The notes below the pieces were generated by a model. That model was not told the origin of the DNA, made no database searches, and worked only from the letters and a program-made list of their open reading frames with translations. From Cytophagaceae bacterium (GTDB lineage: Bacteria > Bacteroidota > Bacteroidia > Cytophagales > Cyclobacteriaceae), in assembly GCA_006969745.1 (NCBI GenBank), contig CP030886.1, forward strand, positions 3,693,234 to 3,757,233: 64,000 nt of DNA. The letters are read 5' to 3'. The position numbers and the translations under genes were made by a program. This document shows, piece after piece, positions 23,975 through 32,938 of the stretch. Numbering within the stretch: position 1 is the first letter of the stretch; each line of letters starts with the position of its first letter.

Positions 23975-25303
23975 ATGTTTGATAGTTTAAGTGTAAAACT
24001 GGATAGAGCGTTTAAGACGCTAAAGGGGCAGGGACAGATCACAGAGATCAATATCGCCACCACAATCAAGGAGATTAGAAGGGCTTTGGTTGATGCCGAT
24101 GTGAACTATAAAGTAGCCAAGGATGTCACCGATAAGATAAAGGAAGAAGCACTCGGTAGGGATGTACTTATTTCGGTTTCACCCGGACAATTACTTACAA
24201 AAATTGTTTCGGAAGAGCTTACTAAGCTCATGGGTGAAACCAATGTTCCTGTTAGCCTGGAGGGAAATCCAAACATCATTCTAGTTTCCGGATTACAAGG
24301 CTCTGGTAAAACGACATTCACCGGGAAGTTGGCAAACTTGATGAAGAAGCAGGGGAGAACCGTTCTATTAGCGGCTTGTGATATCTATAGACCTGCTGCA
24401 ATCGATCAGTTAAAGGTACTTGGTGAACAGGTAGGTGTAGAGGTGTATGCTGAACCAGAAAATAAAGATGCCGTTCAGATCGCTAAGAATGCTATTAAAC
24501 ATGCAAAAGAACATGGTAAGAAGACATTGATCATTGATACGGCGGGAAGATTGGCTGTGGATGAGCAGATGATGAATGAAATATCTGAGCTCAAAAAGGC
24601 GGTAAATCCAGCTGAAACTTTATTTGTAGTCGATTCCATGACCGGTCAAGATGCAGTAAATACAGCGGCAACCTTTAATGAGCGACTTGATTTTGATGGA
24701 GTTGTTTTAACCAAACTAGATGGTGATACCCGAGGTGGAGCGGCTCTTTCCATTAGAAAAGAGGTAGAAAAACCAATTAAATATATATCTACCGGTGAGA
24801 AGATGGATGCCATTGATCTCTTTCATCCGGATAGGATGGCGAGTAGAATCCTCGGAATGGGTGATGTCGTCAGTCTAGTAGAGCGCGCTCAGCAAAACTA
24901 TGATGAAGAGGAAGCCAGAAGAATAAATAAGAAGATTCGAAAGAATCAGTTTGGCTTTGATGACTTTCTTGCTCAGATGGAGCAGATGAAGAAAATGGGA
25001 AGCATGAAAGACTTGCTTGGCATGATTCCGGGAATGGGAAAAGCAATAAAGGATATAGATATAGATGATGATTCTCTTAAGCCTATTGAAGCAATCATTA
25101 AGTCTATGACGCCTAAAGAGCGAACCCAACCTGAAATACTCAATGGTACTCGCAAACAGCGAATTGCAAAGGGGAGTGGAACTTCTATTCAGGAAGTCAA
25201 TCAATTGCTAAAGCAATTTGAGCAGATGAGAAAAATGATGAAAATGATGAACAAGTCTGGTGGCAAACGTGCACTTGCCAGCATGCTTGGAGGGATGAAA
25301 TAA
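23975..25303 (+). CDS. ffh: Signal recognition particle GTPase Ffh
   Basis: Protein part of the signal recognition particle; it binds 4.5S RNA and signal sequences and hands ribosomes to FtsY at the membrane. Length is 442 residues, standard. The N domain is at about 1-90. The G domain at 95-295 has the P-loop GLQGSGKTTFTGKLA, the DTAGR box (IIDTAGRLAVD) and TKLDGDTRGGAAL. The Met-rich M domain at about 325-442 includes EQMRKMMKMMNKSGG. The gene stands alone with its own -7 element. Confidence 0.98.
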   Translation: MFDSLSVKLDRAFKTLKGQGQITEINIATTIKEIRRALVDADVNYKVAKDVTDKIKEEALGRDVLISVSPGQLLTKIVSEELTKLMGETNVPVSLEGNPNIILVSGLQGSGKTTFTGKLANLMKKQGRTVLLAACDIYRPAAIDQLKVLGEQVGVEVYAEPENKDAVQIAKNAIKHAKEHGKKTLIIDTAGRLAVDEQMMNEISELKKAVNPAETLFVVDSMTGQDAVNTAATFNERLDFDGVVLTKLDGDTRGGAALSIRKEVEKPIKYISTGEKMDAIDLFHPDRMASRILGMGDVVSLVERAQQNYDEEEARRINKKIRKNQFGFDDFLAQMEQMKKMGSMKDLLGMIPGMGKAIKDIDIDDDSLKPIEAIIKSMTPKERTQPEILNGTRKQRIAKGSGTSIQEVNQLLKQFEQMRKMMKMMNKSGGKRALASMLGGMK

Positions 25304-25307
25304 TCAC

Positions 25308-25511
25308 CTATTTTAAAAGTACTTTCATCAGTCCTTCTGCTGCAATTGAAGATTTTTTTCGATTGAATTCAAGTAGTGTATTATCACCAATTTCATAAGT
25401 TATAGCCGGGATGTTAAACTGAGAAACAAACCACCCTTTAGAATAGCTGGATCTGATCAAAAACACCATATAAGCTGATATATATCCTGTGCAATAATTA
25501 CTTGAGAGCAT
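25308..25511 (-). pseudogene. Remnant of an M14 zinc carboxypeptidase C-terminus
   Basis: The last 48 or so codons read SSYSKGWFVSQFNIPAITYEIGDN and on to a plausible C-terminus, the segment of M14 carboxypeptidases that carries the catalytic Glu (TYEIGD). Just upstream the matching frame switches: a +1 frame reads LLHRIYISLYGVFDQI, which looks like the preceding part of the same domain, and it begins right after a TAA stop. No zinc-binding HxxE part exists, because the universal stress gene occupies the space. I read this as a truncated, frameshifted relic. The family call is by pattern only. Confidence 0.5.
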
Positions 25512-25543
25512 ACATTGAGCAAGCTAACCAAGTAATAATAGTC

Positions 25544-26395
25544 ATGAAAACGATATTAGTTCCAACCGATTTTTCAAGTTTATCAGATCATGCCCTCGAC
25601 TTTGCTATTCAGCTCGCGAAACCATTGAAGGCTAAAGTTGAAGTCATTCATCTTGAAGAAATTCCTATTGGTGATTTATCGCTTCATCTTTCGGGTGAAG
25701 CTGGTGGAAGTTCCATTTCTGATAATGCTTTGTATAACGCTCAGCTTTTTCGATCCAATAAGCAAAAGCTTGAAGGGATTCAACAGGAGTATAGCACAGG
25801 TAGCGTTCCCGTGAAAGCATTCCAGCATGGAGGTGGTTTTTTGAATGGAATACAGCACTACCTTACCGAAAATGATATCGATATGGTGGTGATAGGAACG
25901 ACTGGTGAAGAAAGTATTCAGGAATTTTTTAGTGGAAATCATACCGAACAGCTAATTGAACATCTTAATGTTCCTGTGATTTCACTTCAGGATCAGCAAT
26001 TTCATCCGATTGAAGATATTGTACTTGGGCTAGACATTGAAGATGAAAAATACACTCGCAAAGCGTTTGAGAAAGTAAAAATTATTTGTGAGGCTTTAGG
26101 ATCTACACTTCACATAATTGATGTGACAAAATCGAAAGACGATGAAAAGATGATGGAGCTACTCAATAAAATTGCCAAGATTGCCGGACTTACCAATTAC
26201 CTGGTGGATGTAATCGAAGATAAAGATTCAAAAACAGCCCTCCTGGATTATGCGGAAGGTACAGGTGCTGGCTTGATAGTTATTCTATCAGAAGCCAAAG
26301 GGGGATTAAATAGATTTTTTCAACATTCATTTGCGACAAGCATGACAAAGGAATCATCTATTCCAGTGCTGACAGTAAACAAATCGCACCTGTAG
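25544..26395 (+). CDS. Universal stress protein, tandem UspA domains
   Basis: Cytoplasmic protein of 283 residues with two Usp domains. Domain 1 (about 1-148) opens MKTILVPTDFSSLSDHALDFA and has the nucleotide-loop pattern DMVVIGTTGEESIQEFFSGNHTEQLI. Domain 2 (about 155-283) is degenerate, with LIVILSEAKGGLNRFFQHSFATSM. The start at 25544 is chosen because a longer TTG-initiated frame from 25502 adds 14 residues outside the fold. Such proteins bind ATP or AMP and act in general stress survival. Confidence 0.9.
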   Translation: MKTILVPTDFSSLSDHALDFAIQLAKPLKAKVEVIHLEEIPIGDLSLHLSGEAGGSSISDNALYNAQLFRSNKQKLEGIQQEYSTGSVPVKAFQHGGGFLNGIQHYLTENDIDMVVIGTTGEESIQEFFSGNHTEQLIEHLNVPVISLQDQQFHPIEDIVLGLDIEDEKYTRKAFEKVKIICEALGSTLHIIDVTKSKDDEKMMELLNKIAKIAGLTNYLVDVIEDKDSKTALLDYAEGTGAGLIVILSEAKGGLNRFFQHSFATSMTKESSIPVLTVNKSHL

Positions 26396-26403
26396 TATCA
26401 TGA

Positions 26404-26434
26404 TGAAAAGGGTTCGGATTCTCGAGCCCTTTCA
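26404..26434. terminator. Terminator between convergent genes
   Basis: Stem AAAGGGTTCG / CGAGCCCTTT (one G-U pair) between the universal stress gene and the PLP enzyme gene, with T-rich flank on the plus side and A-rich flank on the minus side. Confidence 0.65.
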
Positions 26435-26441
26435 TTTTAAG

Positions 26442-28283
26442 TCATATGTTTTCTACGAACTTCAAAAAAACTTCTTTGTGTCGTTGCATGTCCATATCGG
26501 CTGAAAGCGCTACTCTCGCGATGTAATCCTTGTCATCTTCTCTGGTAGTTCCTTGTGTGGATGTAGCAGGTATTGTCCAATAACATCCCTTCAACTGACC
26601 GTAACTCACACAATATTTACTCTCGGAAGGAATTTCGCTGATCATCAGATTGATCAGCCGATTGTTTAAAGCTCTTTTATACGACTCTCGCTCAACCTCC
26701 GTGTTCCCTTTTGTTGGAAGATCTAGGGAAAAAACTGATGGTGTAAATCCTTGTTGGGCTAGCTCCTCTGATACAAAATTAATTTTTGCTGTGGGTAAGG
26801 CTGCCTCAATATAGTTTACAAATTCACGCGTATTTAAATAAGCGTCTCGAATGCGCTGATTCATGGAAGGTAATTGCTCAGCTAAAATCTCAATTTGAAG
26901 AGCTGTTGCATGATTGTCACATACTTCCAGGTGCTCGGAAATTTTTCCAATAAGATCCTGCGCTTCGCGATTGGTTACACAATACCCAGCCGTACACTTT
27001 CCTCCACTTGGAAATTTGGATCCACTTACATAAGAAATGGAACGCACAGAAGACAGGATACCACCCTCAGCTAAGAATTGAACATTAGGACAAAAGGTTT
27101 GATCTAAAATAAATACAGGATCAATTGCATCTGCGACATTTTCTGTCTTGCGTGTCCGTTTCAAAGCCTCCCTCAATTTTTCAAGGTCAGGTACCTCTAC
27201 ACGTGGATTTGTAGGTATTTCAGCTATAATAAATGGTACAGCATCTTCACTTGCAACCTTATCCAGAACGTTATCGACACTTCTTACCATGTCGTTTTCT
27301 CCATCTACGAGTAAATCTACCACTTCGACGTTTTCAAGGCATGCTGCAACACGCCTGGCTTGATCGTTTGTTCCTCCATAGCAGTTTGGGGGTACCACTA
27401 TTTTAATGGCTTTCCCGGGATGTCTTGTTTGAGCATCATCGATAAGCCCCATCATTATAGCGTACTGAATTGAAAGCCCGCTTGAACCAATTACTGGTTT
27501 TGTTTCAGTTCCTGTGATCTGTTGAATTGAATCAATGACAAGGGACTCGTTGGTAGCTCGATTGTTCTCACTAGCATTTGGATTTTCACCAAGCATAAGT
27601 TGCAATGCAGAAAGACAATCCGCTGGTGTCATTGCTATGGTTTCCCGCCTCCTGACGTGCTGAATTTCCGAAATGTACTCTTTATTGTCATTCCCATTGA
27701 CCAAAATCATACTGCCAAGTTGGCCATGAAGGGTAATCATAAAATCAACTTTGGATGAGATTTTGATAGGTTTTTGAAGATCATGATTTGAGATGAAGAC
27801 CGTACTGCCCTCAAAATCAGGAATTTCGTTAGCATCTGCGACTACAATGCTTTCAAAAGAATAACCATAAATGTCTCTTACTACATCTAAATTGAATCCG
27901 ACTGGCAAGTTGCCTGAATAAGCGAGCAAAGTATTTTTCCTCTCGAACAAATTTTTTCTGAGAATTGCGAGAATAGGGGCAGTCTTTGAAGAAAAGCTGA
28001 TAACACTAGCAGCATCAATCTTATTCAATTTTCCAACAGTCCATTCCAGCACAGATGATAATGGGTGTCCTAATCGAATGTAATCATAGGCTGTAGGTAA
28101 ATCATTAAGAGCTGTCAATTCAGCATTCTGCTGTTGGTACAGGGATTCAAACCCATGTAGAAATTCAGTTTTAGCCTGCTCTTCATTATAAATATCTAAA
28201 CGATGCGTTGTAAGTCTGATCCAATCTGGTGGCAGATTATCGAGCACATTCGCAACATAGTTAAGCTCTTTACTTTGTGTCAT
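26442..28283 (-). CDS. PLP-dependent Cys/Met metabolism family enzyme with an N-terminal extension
   Basis: Fold-type I PLP enzyme of 613 residues, longer than cystathionine gamma-synthase or beta-lyase (about 380-400). The PLP core covers about 230-613. It has GSSGLSIQYAIMMGLID (phosphate-binding part), VFILDQTFCPNV (the Asp that pairs with PLP) and YVSGSKFPSGGKCTAGY, where the Lys of SGSK should form the Schiff base. Residues 1-225 hold an extra domain I cannot name, including DAASVISFSSKTAPILAIL. The reaction is likely beta- or gamma-elimination or replacement on sulfur amino acids; the exact substrate is open. Confidence 0.75.
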   Translation of the reverse strand: MTQSKELNYVANVLDNLPPDWIRLTTHRLDIYNEEQAKTEFLHGFESLYQQQNAELTALNDLPTAYDYIRLGHPLSSVLEWTVGKLNKIDAASVISFSSKTAPILAILRKNLFERKNTLLAYSGNLPVGFNLDVVRDIYGYSFESIVVADANEIPDFEGSTVFISNHDLQKPIKISSKVDFMITLHGQLGSMILVNGNDNKEYISEIQHVRRRETIAMTPADCLSALQLMLGENPNASENNRATNESLVIDSIQQITGTETKPVIGSSGLSIQYAIMMGLIDDAQTRHPGKAIKIVVPPNCYGGTNDQARRVAACLENVEVVDLLVDGENDMVRSVDNVLDKVASEDAVPFIIAEIPTNPRVEVPDLEKLREALKRTRKTENVADAIDPVFILDQTFCPNVQFLAEGGILSSVRSISYVSGSKFPSGGKCTAGYCVTNREAQDLIGKISEHLEVCDNHATALQIEILAEQLPSMNQRIRDAYLNTREFVNYIEAALPTAKINFVSEELAQQGFTPSVFSLDLPTKGNTEVERESYKRALNNRLINLMISEIPSESKYCVSYGQLKGCYWTIPATSTQGTTREDDKDYIARVALSADMDMQRHKEVFLKFVENI

Positions 28284-28309
28284 AAATCTCTAGTCCTAAT
28301 AGAATAAAA

Positions 28310-28332
28310 AAGGCTTTCAATACGAAAGCCTT
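28310..28332 (-). terminator. Terminator after pdhB
   Basis: Perfect stem AAGGCTTTC / GAAAGCCTT with a 5-base loop; on the minus strand it is followed by TTTTTT. Confidence 0.9.
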
Positions 28333-28353
28333 AAGTCTTGAATATAGTTCCTC

Positions 28354-29334
28354 TTAAAGCTGATAGGTTACTGCCTTGATAGCTTCCACCGTTCTGGAAA
28401 CATTGGGCAACACTTCCTCGATTAAGGTAGGAGCATATGGAAGCGAAACATCCTTGTTAGTGATACGATGAATAGGTGCATCTAACCAGTCAAATGCATT
28501 TCTCTGTACATGATGGCTGATCTCTGAAGAGATAGATGCCAATGGCCATGCTTCTTCTACGATTACCAATCTGTTGGTTTTCTTTACTGACTCTACGACT
28601 GTGTGGTAATCGATAGGTCTAACGGATCGTAGGTCAATTACTTCGGCTTCAGTACCTTCTTTTGCTAGTTCATCAGCAGCTTGGTTAGCTACTTTCATCA
28701 TTTTCCCAAATGAAAGCAAAGTCACATCTGATCCTTCGCGCACAACATTAGCCTGACCGATCTCAAGCAGGTATTCTTCCTCCGGAACTTCACCTTTGTC
28801 TCCATACATTAGTTCGGACTCCATGAAAATAACAGGATTGTCATCTCTTATAGCAGTCTTTAATAGCCCTTTAGCATCATAAGGATTTGATGGAACAACT
28901 ACTTTCAAGCCTGCCGTGTTTGCGTACCAATTTTCAAAGTTTTGCGAGTGCTGTTGACTCAGCTGCCCGGCGTTTCCGGTGGGTCCCCTAAATACAATTG
29001 GAACATTGTATTGACCCCCTGACATTGAAAGCATTTTAGCAGCGCTATTGATAACCTGATCGATTGCAACCAGAGAAAAATTGAATGTCATAAATTCGAT
29101 TATGGGACGTAGGCCATTTACCGCCGCTCCAACACCAACTCCAGCGAAACCAAGCTCAGTAATTGGCGTATCGATTACACGCTTAGCGCCAAACTCGTCG
29201 AGCATACCTTGACTTACTTTATAAGCACCATTGTACTCAGCTACCTCTTCTCCCATAAGAAAGACGTTTTCGTCTCTTCTCATTTCTTCACTCATTGCTT
29301 CACCAAGGGCTTCTCTGAATTGAATTTCTCTCAT
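28354..29334 (-). CDS. pdhB: Pyruvate dehydrogenase E1 component, beta subunit
   Basis: Beta subunit of the heterotetrameric E1, which uses thiamine diphosphate to decarboxylate pyruvate. Length is 326 residues from the ATG at 29334 (MREIQFREALGEAMSEEMRR). The longer frame to 29415 adds 27 residues that do not fit the family. Landmarks are FLMGEEVAEYNGAYKVSQG, PITELGFAGVGVGAA, EFMTFNF (with the catalytic Glu nearby) and VRPIDYHTVVESVKKTNRLVIVEE. No alpha-subunit or E2 gene is adjacent, so the complex is encoded at several loci. Confidence 0.96.
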   Translation of the reverse strand: MREIQFREALGEAMSEEMRRDENVFLMGEEVAEYNGAYKVSQGMLDEFGAKRVIDTPITELGFAGVGVGAAVNGLRPIIEFMTFNFSLVAIDQVINSAAKMLSMSGGQYNVPIVFRGPTGNAGQLSQQHSQNFENWYANTAGLKVVVPSNPYDAKGLLKTAIRDDNPVIFMESELMYGDKGEVPEEEYLLEIGQANVVREGSDVTLLSFGKMMKVANQAADELAKEGTEAEVIDLRSVRPIDYHTVVESVKKTNRLVIVEEAWPLASISSEISHHVQRNAFDWLDAPIHRITNKDVSLPYAPTLIEEVLPNVSRTVEAIKAVTYQL

Positions 29335-29435
29335 GTTCCTAAGTATTTTACGGTGTGCTAAATTAATGATGAATGCCTGATAATTGAGGTTTTGTCTATC
29401 CTTTTTAAAACGCAATTATTCATCTAAAACAAAAA

Positions 29436-29460
29436 AAGCCCTACCGAAATGGCAGGGCTT
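29436..29460 (-). terminator. Terminator after the OmpA/TPR lipoprotein gene
   Basis: Stem AAGCCCT / AGGGCTT with an 11-base loop, followed on the minus strand by seven T. Confidence 0.85.
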
Positions 29461-29482
29461 CAATTATATTCTGAATCGTGAA

Positions 29483-31246
29483 TTACTTCACTGCTTCGTT
29501 TACTGCATCTGCAAAGTTGGTAAACTCAAGGTCGTTCAATGCCATGTCCTTGTAAGAAGGTTCAGCATCTACCGCTTTCTTAAGATTAGAACCAACTCCT
29601 GAAGCGTTGTTTTGTCTTGCAGCTGAAACAGCTAGTAGGTAATAAGCATCAGCTCTTTCTACTTGCTTGAATTCTGCATCAGCCATTGTGTAGTCACCGC
29701 TTAACAGGTGAGCAAGACCTCTATCGATCATTACGTTTTCGTTGTTTGTAGCAGAAGCAAAAGAAGCTTTTGCTTTATCATACTCAGCCATTCTTACTTC
29801 TACAGCACCTTTCATAGCGCTAACTTTTCCGTTGATGTCGTTAGAAGAAGAGCTTACTCCACCAAGAGTTTCGTATGCAGCTTCGTAATCACCTTGAAGT
29901 ACTTGAAGTGCGCCCATGTTAGACTGTACTTCTGCAGAACTACCCATTTTGTTCATTGCGATTTCAAGCTGAGTAGCAGCACCATCTAGTTTAGAAGCAT
30001 CACCTCTTTTTGCCATCTCGATGTGAGCAGCAGCAAGGTTGTTGTGTGCCTGCCACATTCCTGACTTATCAGCAGCTGCTTTGTAGATAGCTGCTTTCTC
30101 TTCAAGTGAAGGAGTAAGCGTTGCGCTAAACATCAACTCTTCAATAGAAAGAGTATCTGCATCAGCGTCTCCGCCTACGATTGCTTTTGCAAGCACAGCG
30201 ATTTCTGCATTAGACTTTTTAGGCTTAACAGTCAAAACTTCTGTTTTTGCAGATCTTAAACCAGGATAAACATCCTTGAATACTTTCTTGTATGTAGAAA
30301 GCTTTTTCATTTCTTTCTCTTTTTCTACGAAAGATCCTGAACCGTTAATAATGTTGGTGTACTGAGATTTCTCTTCAGCACTGATGCCATCATAAGCAGC
30401 TAGTGCAGCTTTGAATGCATTCCAGTCTTGTACAACAGGCTTAAGGATGAAATCAATAGAATCAGCAGCACCTTTATAATCATATCGATCCATTCTATTT
30501 CTGTAGTACTTCTCGATGGTAGCTGCTCTATCTTCTGATAAATCACTGTTAATAGTTTCAGTACCCTCTGGTGAGTGAGTACCTGTAATAGATACAGTTC
30601 TTGTTACGTTTTTCTCAGCGATAAAGGCACTAAGCTTATCTCTTTTAGAAGCATTAGACTCGCCATCGTAAGAAAGAGAAGTTCTAAGATTAGATCTTCC
30701 TTGATCAAAGTAAAAATCAACGTTAGTTGGTACTAACTCTTCTTTATCGTTGTACCCGTGATCAGCATAAGTAACTAAAGCTACATCTTTAACCCATGCA
30801 GAGGTCATAATCAGACCTTGTGCTACGGCTAATCGATCGGTTTCAGCAGTCTTACCATTCTTAAGATCAGTTGCAACTCCCTGCACGTAAAGTGTACCAG
30901 GATTCATTCCGTCTTGGTAAGGGAATGTGAAGTTTGCAGCCTTTCTAGAAGTAGTAGTAGAGCTGTTTGGAAAATCAGAAGCTTTAAATTCAACCGATCC
31001 AACGGCTACTTCTTGATCACCGTACACGTATATTGTGTTAAGTGTGAAGCTGGTGTTAGATGGAAGAATTTTTGGAGGAAGAACAGCGCTCATCTCGAAA
31101 GGAACGTTTCCGCCATGTACTTCAAGTGGGTTAGGATTTACCTGAAGATCGTTCTCCTGAGCCAATTTTATCATTTTGTCAAGCTTACATCCAGAGAGTA
31201 AAATTGCTCCAGCTGCGAAAGCCATGGCTAGGTTAAATTTTTTCAT
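29483..31246 (-). CDS. Large lipoprotein with OmpA-like and TPR regions
   Basis: Envelope lipoprotein of 587 residues starting MKKFNLAMAFAAGAILLSGC, lipobox LSGC. Next come Ig-like strands (about 40-150) and an OmpA-type peptidoglycan-binding-like domain (about 165-270) with the features VDFYFDQGRSNLR, SITGTHSPEGTETIN and LSEDRAATIEKYY. A linker and a TPR-like region (about 385-560) end the protein. Codon use is markedly uniform (GCT, GTA, GAA), suggesting high expression. The start at 31246 is preferred over an upstream ATG at 31276, which would spoil the signal peptide. It may tether the outer membrane to the wall. Confidence 0.8.
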   Translation of the reverse strand: MKKFNLAMAFAAGAILLSGCKLDKMIKLAQENDLQVNPNPLEVHGGNVPFEMSAVLPPKILPSNTSFTLNTIYVYGDQEVAVGSVEFKASDFPNSSTTTSRKAANFTFPYQDGMNPGTLYVQGVATDLKNGKTAETDRLAVAQGLIMTSAWVKDVALVTYADHGYNDKEELVPTNVDFYFDQGRSNLRTSLSYDGESNASKRDKLSAFIAEKNVTRTVSITGTHSPEGTETINSDLSEDRAATIEKYYRNRMDRYDYKGAADSIDFILKPVVQDWNAFKAALAAYDGISAEEKSQYTNIINGSGSFVEKEKEMKKLSTYKKVFKDVYPGLRSAKTEVLTVKPKKSNAEIAVLAKAIVGGDADADTLSIEELMFSATLTPSLEEKAAIYKAAADKSGMWQAHNNLAAAHIEMAKRGDASKLDGAATQLEIAMNKMGSSAEVQSNMGALQVLQGDYEAAYETLGGVSSSSNDINGKVSAMKGAVEVRMAEYDKAKASFASATNNENVMIDRGLAHLLSGDYTMADAEFKQVERADAYYLLAVSAARQNNASGVGSNLKKAVDAEPSYKDMALNDLEFTNFADAVNEAVK

Positions 31247-31308
31247 TTGATTCAGTTTTTTTAATTGTACAAACAATAAATAGTATAATTCTTAGTTTAT
31301 AGTGCACG

Positions 31309-31316
31309 CAAAATTA
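31309..31316 (-). promoter_or_regulatory. -7 promoter element for the OmpA/TPR lipoprotein gene
   Basis: Minus-strand TAATTTTG, an exact match to TAnnTTTG, about 60 bases before the chosen start at 31246. This also supports that start, because transcripts would begin near 31302. Confidence 0.55.
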
Positions 31317-31372
31317 ATCGAAATTATCATTTTAGTACACTAATAAACCAACTATCTAAAAGATGTATTGTT

Positions 31373-31380
31373 TATCTTTG
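31373..31380 (+). promoter_or_regulatory. -7 promoter element for the PspC-like gene
   Basis: TATCTTTG, an exact match to TAnnTTTG, 15 bases before the ATG at 31396, so the leader would be short. Confidence 0.5.
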
Positions 31381-31395
31381 CTTTGATAGAAAACA

Positions 31396-31608
31396 ATGAT
31401 GCAAGATTATTTAGAAAAATATGCGTTTGGAGTGTGCACCCGATTGGGTGAGAAGTTTCGTATTCCTACGTCCAGCATTCGATTATTCTTCATCTACACT
31501 TCCTTTTTGACTTTTGGGTCACCTCTCATTATCTATCTGGGGTTGGCCTTCATAATGAATTTCCGCAAACTGCTGAGAAGGCGGAATAATACACTCTGGT
31601 ATTATTAA
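31396..31608 (+). CDS. Small PspC-domain-like membrane protein
   Basis: Protein of 70 residues. CTRLGEKFRIPTSSIRLFFIY followed by the span FLTFGSPLIIYLGLAFIM is the compact PspC layout: a short amphipathic lead with an Arg and then one membrane helix. PspC domains sense membrane stress. A second hydrophobic patch is absent, so it is a minimal version. It is divergent from the lipoprotein gene and converges on the GT2 gene with 3 bp between. Confidence 0.75.
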   Translation: MMQDYLEKYAFGVCTRLGEKFRIPTSSIRLFFIYTSFLTFGSPLIIYLGLAFIMNFRKLLRRRNNTLWYY

Positions 31609-31611
31609 TCC

Positions 31612-32598
31612 TTACAAATCACTGTATTTTCTATTCCCTTTGAGGTAATATTCATAAATCATGAGCTTTGATTTTGGAGCTAATGATGTCAACTTTCTTT
31701 TCGATAGTGTTTTTGAAAAATTTCTTATCAATGAGAAGTGAGCCTTTACAACTGCTATGCTGTGTTTGGGATTACCCTCAAAAAGGAACTTTAAAGTTGC
31801 TACCCAATCCAATATTATCCGAGCAGGGAATTTTACTAGCAATTTTTTTGAAGGCAAGTTCTTCAGAAGTAGATAAAGGCCATTTCTAAAATTCAAATAT
31901 GTCTTGAATGGACTTGATTTGGCTAAGGTTCCTCCTCCAACATGATACACAGTCGCATCAGGAATGCATCTGATTTTATGCCCCAGACTATGGATTCTCC
32001 AGCATAAATCTATTTCCTCCATGTGGGCGAAAAAATCTGAATCGAACCCGCCGACTTCAAAAAACACCTTCGACCGAACCATCATACAAGCACCGGAGGA
32101 CCAAAAAATATCAATTTGTTCATTGTACTGACCAGAATCCGATTCTACCTGATCGAAAATGCGTCCTCGACAAAATGGATAACCTAAAAAATCGATAAAG
32201 CCGCCACAAGCGCCGGCATATTCAAACAATGCTTTGTGGTTGTAATCCTTAATTTTTGGCTGACATGCAGCATAATCAGAGTTGGCATCTAAAAATTGCT
32301 CAAGAGGAGCAAGCCACTCTTTAGTAACCTCCACATCTGAATTAAGAAGCATGAAGTATTCGGCATCTACTTGTTTCAACGCTTCATTGTAGCCTCCGGC
32401 ATAACCGTAGTTTTTGTCCAGTAAGATTAATTGGACATGTGGAAAATGCTCTTTTAAAAACGATACTGAATCATCAGTGGATGAGTTGTCAGCTACGATG
32501 GCAGCAGCATTTTCTGAGTGTGCAACTACCGACGGAAGAAACTTTTCCAGGTACGCTTTACCATTGTAATTCAGTATAACAACTGCTGTCTTTGTCAT
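31612..32598 (-). CDS. Glycosyltransferase family 2
   Basis: Inverting sugar transferase of 328 residues with a GT-A fold. It opens KTAVVILNYNGKAYLEKFLPS (about 3-23), has ADNSSTDDSVSFL at about 36, the metal-binding NSD motif in YFMLLNSDVEV at about 85, and the acceptor-side GGFDSDFFAHMEEIDLCWRI at about 190. It resembles rhamnosyltransferase-like GT2 enzymes acting on cell-surface glycans. It starts one base after the ybaB stop in a minus-strand run that begins with hisS. Confidence 0.92.
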   Translation of the reverse strand: MTKTAVVILNYNGKAYLEKFLPSVVAHSENAAAIVADNSSTDDSVSFLKEHFPHVQLILLDKNYGYAGGYNEALKQVDAEYFMLLNSDVEVTKEWLAPLEQFLDANSDYAACQPKIKDYNHKALFEYAGACGGFIDFLGYPFCRGRIFDQVESDSGQYNEQIDIFWSSGACMMVRSKVFFEVGGFDSDFFAHMEEIDLCWRIHSLGHKIRCIPDATVYHVGGGTLAKSSPFKTYLNFRNGLYLLLKNLPSKKLLVKFPARIILDWVATLKFLFEGNPKHSIAVVKAHFSLIRNFSKTLSKRKLTSLAPKSKLMIYEYYLKGNRKYSDL

Positions 32599-32931
32599 TT
32601 ACATCATTCCGGATAAGTCCATTCCCGGAATATTTGGCATCAATCCTTCAGTAGACTTTTTCATGTGTTCCTTTGCTTTGATATCGGCATCAATTACCGC
32701 TTTATTTACTGCAGCAATGATCAGATCACGCATCATATCTTTATCGGTGCCATTGACAAGACTTTCGTCAATTTCGAGTCCAATAAGTTCTTTGTTTCCA
32801 TTTGCTCGTGCCTTGACCATTCCTCCACCTGATTCACCTTCCGCTGTGATGTCCTTCAGCTGATCCTGAGCTTCTTTCATTTTTGCCTGCATCTCCTTCA
32901 CTTTGCCCATCATTTTCATCATGTCGAACAT
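32599..32931 (-). CDS. ybaB: YbaB/EbfC family nucleoid-associated protein
   Basis: Small DNA-binding protein of 110 residues. The N-terminal helix MFDMMKMMGKVKEMQAKMKEAQ and the strand GMVKARANGNKELIGLEID match YbaB/EbfC. It is a dimer that binds DNA without strong sequence preference and helps organise the nucleoid. In many bacteria it neighbours recombination genes; here it sits between a T9SS protein gene and a glycosyltransferase gene, 7 bp after the former and abutting the latter. Confidence 0.95.
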   Translation of the reverse strand: MFDMMKMMGKVKEMQAKMKEAQDQLKDITAEGESGGGMVKARANGNKELIGLEIDESLVNGTDKDMMRDLIIAAVNKAVIDADIKAKEHMKKSTEGLMPNIPGMDLSGMM

Positions 32932-32938
32932 ATCCTTC

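Noticed and set aside
25502..25543. TTG-initiated extension of the universal stress protein
   Set aside because: The 14 extra residues lie outside the Usp fold and overlap the M14 remnant; the ATG at 25544 is the normal family start.
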